Below are positions 44,008 through 52,066 of a stretch of 64,000 nt of DNA, piece after piece. The stretch is from the NCBI GenBank assembly GCA_964373665.1, contig CAYJVM010000002.1, positions 1 to 64,000 of the forward strand, read 5' to 3'. Below the pieces are notes generated by a model. The model was not told the origin of the DNA and did not search any database. It saw only the letters and a program-made list of their open reading frames with translations. The stretch is from JACOWB01 sp964373665 (GTDB lineage: Archaea; Aenigmatarchaeota; Aenigmatarchaeia; CG10238-14; SCSR01). Position 1 is the stretch's first letter. Every line of letters starts with the position of its first letter. A program made the translations under genes and the position numbers.

Positions 44008-44760
44008 ATGACTCTGGCTTTAATTGGCCTAGGCCTTTATTCTGAAAAAGACCTTTCTTTGAACGGAATAGAAGAATTGAAAAAGTCCGACAAAGTTTAT
44101 ATGGAGCTTTACACTGGCAAATGGCAGGGCTCTATGGAAAATTTAAAGAAACTAATTGGTAAAGAAATTGTAACGTTGGAAAGAAAAGACCTGGAAGAAA
44201 ACTCCCGAAGAATAATAAGCGAATCAAAAAAGCAAAACGTGTCAATTCTCGTCCAAGGAGATCCATTGATAGCTACAATGCATTCTTCTCTAATCTCAGA
44301 AGCAAAGAAACTTGGAATAGAAACCAAAATTGTTCATAATTCTTCCATAGTCTCAGCTATCGCCGAAACCGGCCTTCACGTTTACAAAATCGGCCAAGTT
44401 GTTACAATCCCATTTCCGGAAAAAACAAAAGGGAAAAAGCCAAAATCAACTTTCAACTCCATAAAAGAAAATAAAAAAAGAGATTTGCACACATTATGTT
44501 TGCTCGACATAGTGACAGAAGAAGGCAAGTACATGACAATCAATGAAGGCGTTGACATACTTTTATCATGGAAAATAATTTCAAAGACGGACAAAATAGT
44601 TGTCTTTGCAAAAGCAGGAAGTACGCAACCCGTTATACTTTACAAAACTGCTGAAGAGATGATTAAAAAGAAAATAAAAGACACACCAGCAGTTATAATA
44701 ATTCCCGGAAAGCTTCATTTTACTGAGAAAGAATATTTAGAAATGTGTAAGAATGGTTAG
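44008..44760 (+). CDS. dphB: Diphthine synthase
   Basis: This SAM-dependent methyltransferase (250 residues) methylates the modified histidine of elongation factor 2 during diphthamide synthesis. It has the tetrapyrrole-methylase fold with LALIGLGLYSEKDLSLNGIE, VYMELYTGKWQG, VQGDPLIATMHSSL, VHNSSIVSAIAETGLHVYK and IPFPEKTKGKKPKS. All are characteristic of archaeal DphB. The stop overlaps the start of the next methyltransferase gene by 8 bases. Confidence 0.95.
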   Translation: MTLALIGLGLYSEKDLSLNGIEELKKSDKVYMELYTGKWQGSMENLKKLIGKEIVTLERKDLEENSRRIISESKKQNVSILVQGDPLIATMHSSLISEAKKLGIETKIVHNSSIVSAIAETGLHVYKIGQVVTIPFPEKTKGKKPKSTFNSIKENKKRDLHTLCLLDIVTEEGKYMTINEGVDILLSWKIISKTDKIVVFAKAGSTQPVILYKTAEEMIKKKIKDTPAVIIIPGKLHFTEKEYLEMCKNG

Positions 44761-45313
44761 ATTTACTTTGGTTCTGCTTCCACTGTCACTATTGTTAACT
44801 ATTTTCGACAATAGATTCTTCCCCATCTTCATAGGAACTTTCATATTCGAAGCTTGGATAATGTGGACTCGTAGTATTGGTGGGGAATGGGTGCCGACGC
44901 CTCAAAAAACGGTAGACAGAATGCTCAAAATCGCGAAACTCAAGAAAAACGAAATTGTTTATGATTTGGGTTCTGGTGATGGTAAGATTGTAATTTCCGC
45001 TGCAAAGCTAGGCGCCAGAGCAGTCGGAATAGAAATAGACCCCTTAAGGATTTTCATGAGCAGGATTAAAATAGCGTTGGAAAATGTCGGTGACTTGGCT
45101 GTAGTTAGACGTGGAGATCTGTTCAAGGCCAATGTAAAAAGCGCAGATGTTGTGACATTGTTCCTGCTACCGAAAACAATGGAAAAGCTGGAAAGTAAAC
45201 TAAGAAAAGAATTAAAGAAAGGAGCGAGGATTGTATCTTACGGATTTTCTTTCAAAAAATGGAAGCCTGTCAAGACAGATAGGAAAAACAAGATTTACTT
45301 GTACAACGCTTAA
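44753..45313 (+). CDS. Membrane-anchored aKMT-like protein lysine methyltransferase
   Basis: A 186-residue SAM methyltransferase with an N-terminal hydrophobic segment (FTLVLLPLSLLLTIF to about residue 35) and a soluble domain beginning VPTPQKTVDRMLKIAKLKK. VYDLGSGDGKIVISAAKLGA is the SAM site, GIEIDPLRI follows, and VVTLFLLPKTMEKLESKL matches the archaeal lysine methyltransferase aKMT and the related FAM173/ATPSCKMT family. Those methylate lysines of many proteins or of ATP synthase c subunit. The predicted membrane anchor suggests membrane-bound substrates, by inference. It overlaps dphB and converges on the next gene with 4 shared bases. Confidence 0.78.
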   Translation: MVRFTLVLLPLSLLLTIFDNRFFPIFIGTFIFEAWIMWTRSIGGEWVPTPQKTVDRMLKIAKLKKNEIVYDLGSGDGKIVISAAKLGARAVGIEIDPLRIFMSRIKIALENVGDLAVVRRGDLFKANVKSADVVTLFLLPKTMEKLESKLRKELKKGARIVSYGFSFKKWKPVKTDRKNKIYLYNA

Positions 45314-45918
45314 GCTATCGAAGCGCCTGAGAAAGAAGGTCTGTAGTTGTTCATTCCTCTTATGAAAGAGTATGCCATACTAACCAAATAGTTCTTGATG
45401 TAGGACGCATCAATCAGCTTCTTCTCTCCGTGGTCTCTTGCCATCTGAGTGGCGCCTGCTCTATATTGCCCATAGCCGTCTCTAGTATTACCTCTTATTT
45501 TTGTAGTATAAAATGACGCTATGCCTTCTATCATAGATCTCGCCAACATAGATCCTCTCGGTCCTAAGACGTTGTACAGACCTGTATTGTAAGCACTGAT
45601 ACTCCCTGTTTCTTCCTGGATTCCATGAATGCTTTCATGCACTCCTGCCTCCGCACCGAATTCAGCATTGTGTCTCAGTGTGTGTGCATTCAATGTTATT
45701 GTCTTGTCTTCTGGCGAGTATGCTCCAGCAGTTCTGGGATCAAGATTTTCGATATTGTATCGCCTAATTCTGGGCATTATACCAAAATACTTCCTTACAC
45801 TTCTAACACCATTTACCAGAGAAGAAAGACCTCTTTTAAGAATGTCTACGTCAGAGCCTCTGTAGCTTATCGGAGCGTCCAGCTCTCTTTCAAGCTCCAT
45901 TATAATGTCATTACTCAT
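45310..45918 (-). CDS. Putative zinc metallopeptidase (HExxH protein)
   Basis: A 202-residue protein with GVHESIHGIQEETGS, an HExxH zinc site, followed about 40 residues later by MIEGIASFYTTK, whose Glu could be the third ligand (gluzincin-like). A preceding strand-like stretch, TAGAYSPEDKTITLNAHTL, resembles the usual segment before the catalytic helix of small metallopeptidases. No signal peptide is visible, so it may be cytoplasmic. It follows the minus-strand membrane-protein operon by about 58 bases. Peptidase activity is a prediction; the family is not recognised. Confidence 0.6.
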   Translation of the reverse strand: MSNDIIMELERELDAPISYRGSDVDILKRGLSSLVNGVRSVRKYFGIMPRIRRYNIENLDPRTAGAYSPEDKTITLNAHTLRHNAEFGAEAGVHESIHGIQEETGSISAYNTGLYNVLGPRGSMLARSMIEGIASFYTTKIRGNTRDGYGQYRAGATQMARDHGEKKLIDASYIKNYLVSMAYSFIRGMNNYRPSFSGASIA

Positions 45919-45976
45919 AAGTAAGTATTACACTAAATCTACATATAAAGCTATCATTTTAGAGGTGCCTTGGAAA

Positions 45977-46588
45977 TTAAGGTCCGCCGCCACGGACGAA
46001 TAACCACCCTATTATGCCAACTAGAATTACGGCAGCAATCAACAACCAATCAACAGGCAGATTTATACCAGTCAATCCAGGGAATATTCTGGCACCTCCA
46101 GATTGAAGAAAGATGCCCAAGCTGACAAGCACAATAATTATCACTACAAACCCCATGTATTTCTGTAGGGGAAAAGTTTCTCCAGCCTTACCGAACACAC
46201 CCGAATTCATGAACATTGTCACAAGAACAAGAACGACTATTGTAGTCAGAATTGCAACCAGGCTGTTTGCGACAAACTGTGTTAAAAACTGGGAAAACGT
46301 GAATCCTATCGGCGTATAAACCATCATAAAGCCAGCTGCAGCCAATGCTATAACAACGCTTATAGTTCTATTACCCTGATCGTTTCCGAACACACCACTC
46401 CTGACTAGTAATCCATAAAACACTGCAAAGACCAGCAGAAACGGTAGGAAAAAATCGAAAATGCCTATCTGCTTGCCGGCCTGTATTATTTCCTGAAAGG
46501 TTCTCTGAGCCAACGCTGCAGAAGAAAGTACCAAAAGCGAGAAAACGAATACAGCAAGTCTCGAAACAATATCTTTCCTCATCTTCAT
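45977..46588 (-). CDS. Polytopic membrane protein, paralogue 1 of four
   Basis: About 203 residues. A signal-like N-terminus (LAVFVFSLLVLSSAALAQ) is followed by four or five hydrophobic helices. The FDFFLPFLLVFAVFYGLL segment then VFGND repeats the core of three neighbouring proteins: an F-x-LPF-L element, a small-residue run with YG-L, and an (I/V)FG turn. ATG at 46588 lies one base after the stop of paralogue 2. It is the last gene of the minus-strand operon opposite the secretion ATPase. Function is unknown; a membrane component of the pilus or secretion machine is inferred from position. Confidence 0.7.
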   Translation of the reverse strand: MKMRKDIVSRLAVFVFSLLVLSSAALAQRTFQEIIQAGKQIGIFDFFLPFLLVFAVFYGLLVRSGVFGNDQGNRTISVVIALAAAGFMMVYTPIGFTFSQFLTQFVANSLVAILTTIVVLVLVTMFMNSGVFGKAGETFPLQKYMGFVVIIIVLVSLGIFLQSGGARIFPGLTGINLPVDWLLIAAVILVGIIGWLFVRGGGP

Positions 46589-46589
46589 T

Positions 46590-47129
46590 TCACTTCGCCG
46601 CATTGACGATTAACGCAACACTTCCGAATAATACTAAAATTACAATTACAGATATAAATAGGTCTGACGGGATTCCTGTGCCGACGCCCTGAGGGAACAG
46701 CACAGTCGCCAAGCCGCTGGACACAAGGATCACTATTCCCACAATCAAACTGAGTATTAATATTGCTCCCCAAAAGTAGCCCGACTTGATCTTGTCGCTC
46801 AGACTCTTTGCCAAGTCAGGCGGAAAGAACATCCCGGCCAGCATCAAGGCTATCAATACAACCAGTGATACAGTAAATCCCTGGACAAAGAATGCTGTTA
46901 GCTTGCCTTGTATGTCAACTCCTAGAATGACGGGAGTAGCCCAGACAAAAAGGCTTATGACGAATGCTATTATAGCATTTACAGCAATGTTCTTGTCCGG
47001 ATCTCCAAAGATCTGCGCCCTTCTCAGGCCGCCGTAGATAATCGCCGCGCTTAGTATGAACGGCAGCAGGAACTTGAAGAACCCAAGCTCGTTGAGCTTC
47101 AATATCGCTATCTCGAAAAACGACGGCAT
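46590..47129 (-). CDS. Polytopic membrane protein, paralogue 2 of four
   Basis: 179 residues with four or five predicted helices. It starts FFEIAILKLNELGFFKFLLPFIL, then IIYGGLRRAQIFGDPDKN, the clearest example of the shared core with paralogue 3. A loop rich in Pro and charged residues (FFPPDLAKSLSDKIKSG) separates the two halves. Its start overlaps the stop of paralogue 3 by one base, indicating translational coupling. Confidence 0.72.
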   Translation of the reverse strand: MPSFFEIAILKLNELGFFKFLLPFILSAAIIYGGLRRAQIFGDPDKNIAVNAIIAFVISLFVWATPVILGVDIQGKLTAFFVQGFTVSLVVLIALMLAGMFFPPDLAKSLSDKIKSGYFWGAILILSLIVGIVILVSSGLATVLFPQGVGTGIPSDLFISVIVILVLFGSVALIVNAAK

Positions 47130-47668
47130 TAAACTTCCCTCCCGGTAGCCATTGCTATAAACAGAAAAATGATGAAAATTCCCAGTATCACGCCTGAAAT
47201 TGCGGCCAACTCAATATTAATTCCCGCGGTTCTGACTAGTTGAACAACGGACTCCCACCCTATGCTGAAGAGCCCCATGAATACAGCAATTATAATTACA
47301 ATGTAAACTAGGAGCTGAAGCGGCCCGCCTGTCGTAACCATTTGTGGAAGCCTTTCCATCAGATTCGGATAGAAGAAGCTAGCCACGAGAAGTCCGAAAA
47401 GGATGACAATCATGAATATCGACATCTGGGCGAAAAATCTGGTCAGCGTCGGCACTATCCCAATGCCTATAATGACAGGCAGGGCAAAGATGAACAAACC
47501 CACACCGACCGATACTATGCCGTGGATGACTGCCGACTCCCCGAGAATCTGCGTCTTCCTCAGCATGGCATAAAGAATGGTGGTGAAAAGTATGAACGGC
47601 AGCAAAAAGTCGTAAAAGCCAAACTCTAATAGCCTTTCAATAGCTATCTGAAATATGTTCGTCGCCAT
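47129..47668 (-). CDS. Polytopic membrane protein, paralogue 3 of four
   Basis: 179 residues, the same length as paralogue 2. It has the same N-terminal plan: IFQIAIERLLEFGFYDFLLPFIL, then LYAMLRKTQILGES, and a mid loop FFYPNLMERLPQM. Four or five hydrophobic helices are predicted and no signal peptide is seen. Equal length and matching motifs show that paralogues 2 and 3 arose by tandem duplication. Confidence 0.72.
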   Translation of the reverse strand: MATNIFQIAIERLLEFGFYDFLLPFILFTTILYAMLRKTQILGESAVIHGIVSVGVGLFIFALPVIIGIGIVPTLTRFFAQMSIFMIVILFGLLVASFFYPNLMERLPQMVTTGGPLQLLVYIVIIIAVFMGLFSIGWESVVQLVRTAGINIELAAISGVILGIFIIFLFIAMATGREV

Positions 47669-47709
47669 TTTACCTTAAACTAACTTGGTTTGTTGAAAAT
47701 TTAAACATG

Positions 47710-48216
47710 CTAGCCGTAATGCTCCCTGTGCCTTCTCCTGAGCTTGATGTTCAGCATCTGCATATCCCTTTCTATCTCGTTCAGCTTGCTGTTCAGCTCG
47801 TACCTTTTCTTCAGATTCCTCTCCCTTACGAACTTTTCCTGCAGTTGAGACTCTAACCTCCTCAAGTCATGCAGCTTCTGCTCGTCGCCCTTAAAACTCT
47901 CCACAATTCTAGCACCCCTAAAAATCACCGCCCAGAAAATCATCAATATCAACCCGGCAAAAATTATTATGCTGGTAGCTATGCCAATCTGCGCCAGGTA
48001 GACGGCAAGGAATGCGAATGTGGCCGGCTGTAGGGCATATATCAATATGGTGAAACCGGCGGCGAGAAACAAATAAGCGAAATTGTTGTTCCCGAATATC
48101 CTGGTCATCTTCAATCCGAACAGGAAGACCGTGAAGAAAATCAAAAATGGAATTATAAGCGTTACCAGATACTGCTTCATATTGTCGGATATAAAAGTCT
48201 CAATAGGTACAGCCAT
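47710..48216 (-). CDS. Membrane protein with C-terminal coiled coil, paralogue 4 of four
   Basis: 168 residues. The first two thirds resemble the other paralogues (LIIPFLIFFTVFLFGLKMTRIFGNNN), with about four hydrophobic helices. The last 55 residues form a highly charged coiled coil (DLRRLESQLQEKF, LNEIERDMQMLNIKLRRRHRE). This cytoplasmic tail could link the membrane array to the soluble coiled-coil proteins encoded upstream. Confidence 0.7.
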   Translation of the reverse strand: MAVPIETFISDNMKQYLVTLIIPFLIFFTVFLFGLKMTRIFGNNNFAYLFLAAGFTILIYALQPATFAFLAVYLAQIGIATSIIIFAGLILMIFWAVIFRGARIVESFKGDEQKLHDLRRLESQLQEKFVRERNLKKRYELNSKLNEIERDMQMLNIKLRRRHREHYG

Positions 48217-48247
48217 CTTATCTTATTATAATTCGCCTTGCTTCCGC

Positions 48248-48895
48248 TTAAGCTTCTTCATGCTTCATCCTTTGGACAAGATCGGTCAATGCCCTAACTG
48301 ACTCTATGAGTGCCGGCAGCGTCTGCCTGAATGCCTTTTCCAATGCGCTTATTCTGGTGTCTATGTTCCCGGCGCTGTCCTTGAAGGTGTCTATCTTGCT
48401 CAAAATCTGGGTCTGCTCCGCGCTCCTGAGACTCAAAATCTCGTTTATCCTGTCGTTGATTTCGTTTAGTCTCTTCTCTATCGCTTGGAACTTGACCGAG
48501 ACTTCTATGACTTTTTCATTCACTTCACCCATCCTTGCCTGGACGATATAATCAACATACTCCTCTGTTGGAAATTGCTGCGCTTGCTGCTTGTAATATT
48601 CCTGCGGCAGCGACGTTTCGGGTATCTGTGGCATCTGCGGCCTTTGCTCCGGCGTTATATCCTCAAGTGTAGGAAGTTCCAGCTCGCTCCTTTCCGCAGA
48701 GGTCCTTTGCCGCGGTCTTGTGGTCTCGTACCTTGTCGATTGGGTTAGCGCTGCATCCACTTCAGAAGCTTGATAGCCGTCCTTCCTTAAAATGTCGATA
48801 ATCTCCGCATCGGAAAATCCCTTGGAGCTCAATTCTCTCACCCTGTCGACAGGGGGCGCCTTTTGTTTTTCCTGCTTTAGAAACGGCAAAACCAT
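48248..48895 (-). CDS. Soluble coiled-coil protein with N-terminal helical (UBA-like) motif
   Basis: A 215-residue cytoplasmic protein. The N-terminus (about 18-50: VRELSSKGFSDAEIIDILRK, GYQASEVDAAL) looks like a small three-helix UBA-type domain. A Pro/Gln/Glu-rich linker (about 70-110) and a long coiled coil (about 115-210) follow. The plan recalls adaptor proteins of archaeal type IV filaments, such as ArlC/D/E, but no direct homology is claimed. It lies between the second coiled-coil gene and the four membrane paralogues in one operon. Confidence 0.65.
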   Translation of the reverse strand: MVLPFLKQEKQKAPPVDRVRELSSKGFSDAEIIDILRKDGYQASEVDAALTQSTRYETTRPRQRTSAERSELELPTLEDITPEQRPQMPQIPETSLPQEYYKQQAQQFPTEEYVDYIVQARMGEVNEKVIEVSVKFQAIEKRLNEINDRINEILSLRSAEQTQILSKIDTFKDSAGNIDTRISALEKAFRQTLPALIESVRALTDLVQRMKHEEA

Positions 48896-48935
48896 TATTT
48901 CACTATAATTACTTTAATCTTGTCCAGACATAAAG

Positions 48936-49364
48936 CTAAGCCTTCTTTACCTTCGGAATCTTCAAGCTGACGTACCTTTCCATCTCGTCTTTCGTGACGT
49001 ACTTGGCCGTTACAGGATTTATAAGCTCCATATAAGTCTCTATTTCCTTGAACTCCCTTTTCGTCGCCGTCTTCGACAAATCCTTGTTCACGCGAAGTAT
49101 TTCGTTTTCTATCGACACTAGCTTTTCCGACAGCAACACAAGTCTGTCAGTCATCTTTTCCATGAATATCTTCAATTCATTTAGATGGTTCAAAGTGCTG
49201 TCCTGAAGTGCACTGATGGAGTTTTCCATCCTATCCATTCTTTGTTCTATAGCCCTGATTCTTCTAGTGTCCTCGTTCACCCTTTTGACAAGCTCAGATG
49301 CCAAGGCTGTCATGTCATCACGCCGTTCGAATGACAGTATTCTTGATGGGTCTGGGATGGGCAT
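48936..49364 (-). CDS. Coiled-coil protein with C-terminal ArlD/E-like tail
   Basis: About 142 residues starting MPIPDPSRILSFERRDD, then a heptad-rich helix (about 25-100) and a short C-terminal domain, ETYMELINPVTAKYVTKDEM. The NP-x-T-A and DEM pattern faintly recalls the C-terminal region of archaellum accessory proteins ArlD/E. The ATG at 49364 is used because longer frames would cross into the divergent ATPase gene. It is the first gene of the minus-strand operon; only 36 bases separate it from the ATPase start. Confidence 0.65.
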   Translation of the reverse strand: MPIPDPSRILSFERRDDMTALASELVKRVNEDTRRIRAIEQRMDRMENSISALQDSTLNHLNELKIFMEKMTDRLVLLSEKLVSIENEILRVNKDLSKTATKREFKEIETYMELINPVTAKYVTKDEMERYVSLKIPKVKKA

Positions 49365-49400
49365 TATAAAGGATTTGTCTAAGAAAACAAATAAATTAAT

Positions 49401-51638
49401 ATGGCTGTTGAGTACGAGCTTGCCGATGGAGTAATCAGGATTAACTGCATGAACTGGGCGATAGCCCCAAGCGTGGAAGACTCGGAGGCGACTATGGCTG
49501 TTGTCATAGACACGCTCCTGAAAGTTCCTGATGCGCACCGCATAGTTCTGGTCGAGGCGCGAGAAAATGAATATGACGAAGACCAGACTAGGATGCTCAG
49601 GGAAATTGCGGATGCATATAACAGGATAGTCAATATAGACAAGATTCTCAGCATCAAGAACCTTGGTCCGCCGGAATTCGAAAAGCTTTTCCCAAAAAGA
49701 CTTGCGGATTTGCAGTTCCTTGTGTTGGAAGTCATGAGGAAAGATCCGATAGGCGCGTACATCAGGATCATAAAGATGGTGAACGCCAACAAGGTGCTTG
49801 AGAACACTGCCCCATTTGCGCAGAAAGCGGCTTTTTCATATTATATCGACAATGCACTAATCCCGATAAAAAATATTATTGAATCATCAAGCCTAATCAA
49901 AAAGGCTATGCCTGTCCTTCAAAACTATCGATTCGGCAGCAGGGACATTTACCGAGAAATATTCTCCCCGACAGTAAAGCCCAATTTCATGCTCACACGA
50001 CTTATGCTTACAGTGCCGAAAGGCGCGAGAATGATGGAGAAGTACAGCATCAAGGGAGGCGAGATAGAGATTTACAAACTGCTTAACAAGGTGCGCCATC
50101 TTTATCATGTTACGCCGAAGGAGTTTGTTTTGAGCGACGAAAAGTATTCCATCCTGGACTCGGCGCGAAGATACCTCGCATCTCACAGGCCTACGGAAGC
50201 AGAGACAGTCGAGCCAGACAAATCGCGGGAGCTCTTCAAAAATCTTGGCAAGGACCTCATAAAGGACGTGGCGCAGAGCATGAACGTAAAGCTGTCTGCG
50301 GATGAGATAGAAGAGCTGTCCAGCATACTGTCACGATACACGGCCGGCTATGGAGTTCTCGAGCTTTTGCTTTCCGACGAGAAAATCCAGGACATCTTCG
50401 TAAACTCGCCTATTGGGACAGTGCCGATATTCATAATACACGGAGACTATGAGGAATGCGAGACAAACTTGATACCGACTATGGGTGACGCGGAAGCGTG
50501 GGCCACAAGATTCAGGCTGTTTTCCGGAAGACCATTGGACGAATCCAATCCTGTGCTTGACACAGAACTGATTGTGCCTGGAGGAAAAGCAAGAGTGGCT
50601 GCAATAACAAGGACATTATCGCCGGAAGGGCTTGCATTCGCATTCAGGAGGCACAGAGAAAAGCCTTGGACGACGTCTTTGTTCATCAAGCACAAAATGA
50701 TCGACTCTCTTTATTCCGGTGTGATGAATTTTGTAGTCGACGGCGGAAGAGCATTGCTTGTTGCCGGAGGCCGCGGTTCCGGGAAAACATCTCTGCTGAA
50801 TGCACTAATGCTTGACATCATGCCCAAGTTCAGAATCCTTACAGTAGAAGACACACTTGAAATTATTGTGACGGACATGAGGAGATTGGGCTACAACATC
50901 GAAAGAATGAAGTCGAGATCGGTAATTACCAAGGTAGAGACTGAACTGCCGGCAGACGAAGCCCTGAGAACTGCACTGAGATTAGGCGATTCAGTCCTTA
51001 TATTGGGGGAAGTCAGAAGTCTTGAAAGCCTTGCCTTGTTTGAAGCCATGAGAATAGGTGCTCTGGCGAATGTTGTCGCTGGCACGATTCACGGCGAATC
51101 TGCTTATGGAGTTTACGACAGGGTTGTGCATGACTTGGGCGTCCCTCCAACTAGCTTCAAGGCGATAGATCTGATCACTATTTGCAACCAGCTCAAGTCG
51201 CCCGACGGCCTGCACAGGTTCAGGAGAGTGACCGAACTGACGGAAGTGAGAAAGCAGTGGAAGAATGATCCGATGGACGAAGGAGGATTTGTCAATTTAA
51301 TGGAGTATTCTGCGAAGGAAGACATGCTAAAGCCGACTGCGACTTTGATCGACGGCGAGTCTCAGGTGCTGAATGAGATAGCAAAGAGAGTCAGGGAATG
51401 GAGGGGCCATTGGGATGTTGTGTGGGACAACATTTTATTAAGGGCGAAAATCAAGCAGACAATGGTGGAGCTTGCCGGGCAGTCGAACAAGCCGAATGTG
51501 CTGGAGGCCGACTATTCCGTCGAATCCAACTCCATGTTCCATCTATTTTCAGAGCAGGTGAGAGATGAGGTTGGGGGAATGGACTCGAAGATGATTTATG
51601 ACAGATGGCTCGGATGGTTCAAAGGAAGGATAAAATAG
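49401..51638 (+). CDS. Type II/IV secretion (pilus) ATPase
   Basis: A GspE/TadA/ArlI-type ATPase of 745 residues that would drive assembly of a type IV-like filament or secretion. The C-terminal motor has Walker A GGRGSGKT (456-463), a Walker B-like LILGEVRS with Glu537, and the His box GTIHGES with His564. An N-terminal region of about 280 residues with no recognisable fold precedes the usual two-domain core. The C-terminal tail beyond residue 600 is also long. It diverges from the coiled-coil/membrane operon and heads the pilin-rich series with the TadC-like platform, the expected partner. Confidence 0.92.
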   Translation: MAVEYELADGVIRINCMNWAIAPSVEDSEATMAVVIDTLLKVPDAHRIVLVEARENEYDEDQTRMLREIADAYNRIVNIDKILSIKNLGPPEFEKLFPKRLADLQFLVLEVMRKDPIGAYIRIIKMVNANKVLENTAPFAQKAAFSYYIDNALIPIKNIIESSSLIKKAMPVLQNYRFGSRDIYREIFSPTVKPNFMLTRLMLTVPKGARMMEKYSIKGGEIEIYKLLNKVRHLYHVTPKEFVLSDEKYSILDSARRYLASHRPTEAETVEPDKSRELFKNLGKDLIKDVAQSMNVKLSADEIEELSSILSRYTAGYGVLELLLSDEKIQDIFVNSPIGTVPIFIIHGDYEECETNLIPTMGDAEAWATRFRLFSGRPLDESNPVLDTELIVPGGKARVAAITRTLSPEGLAFAFRRHREKPWTTSLFIKHKMIDSLYSGVMNFVVDGGRALLVAGGRGSGKTSLLNALMLDIMPKFRILTVEDTLEIIVTDMRRLGYNIERMKSRSVITKVETELPADEALRTALRLGDSVLILGEVRSLESLALFEAMRIGALANVVAGTIHGESAYGVYDRVVHDLGVPPTSFKAIDLITICNQLKSPDGLHRFRRVTELTEVRKQWKNDPMDEGGFVNLMEYSAKEDMLKPTATLIDGESQVLNEIAKRVREWRGHWDVVWDNILLRAKIKQTMVELAGQSNKPNVLEADYSVESNSMFHLFSEQVRDEVGGMDSKMIYDRWLGWFKGRIK

Positions 51639-51664
51639 TTTAACTGGATAATTCAATAAATTTT

Positions 51665-52036
51665 ATGGGGAAAGGCGCGGTTGATTATATAGTTGCCATA
51701 GTTCTTGGTGTAGCCGTCATAGCCTTGCTTGGATACTGGTTTTTCACATCACAGAGGGACGGTAGTGGAAGCGCAAATCTGGCTGAATGCACTGCTGTGA
51801 AGACCCAATTTTGCGCGATTCAGACTGAGGAAAACTGGAATAAGATGCTCACCAAATGCGGCGACGCCAACAAGTTCAAGTCAGTTGAAGTGATAGAAAC
51901 GACAAGTGGCATTAACTTTAAAAAAATCGACAACCAGTGCAACAGTTTTTGCAGTACTGTGATACCGGGATGGTCGCCCTTATCAAGCAACAACCATCCC
52001 GAATGCAGCAAGCCACCTCAACCGACAAAAGCCTAG
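51665..52036 (+). CDS. Pilin-like protein with C-x7-C-x14-C pattern
   Basis: A 123-residue protein with a class III (pilin-type) N-terminus, MGKGAVDYIVAIVLGVAVIA: a short basic start, KG as likely cleavage site, then one hydrophobic helix. The extracellular part has C-T-x5-F-C and, 14 residues on, another Cys, followed by more cysteines and a Pro-rich end. The same layout recurs in the proteins at 58254 and 61197. It lies between the ATPase and platform genes, the place expected for a pilin of the machine. Subunit type (major or minor) is unknown. Confidence 0.72.
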   Translation: MGKGAVDYIVAIVLGVAVIALLGYWFFTSQRDGSGSANLAECTAVKTQFCAIQTEENWNKMLTKCGDANKFKSVEVIETTSGINFKKIDNQCNSFCSTVIPGWSPLSSNNHPECSKPPQPTKA

Positions 52037-52066
52037 TCTTAATTTTGAATAAAACAAATCTTATTT

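Noticed and set aside
44753..45313. Possible second diphthamide enzyme because of overlap with dphB
   Set aside because: Its motifs match the aKMT/FAM173 class I methyltransferases; diphthamide methylation is done by DphB itself.
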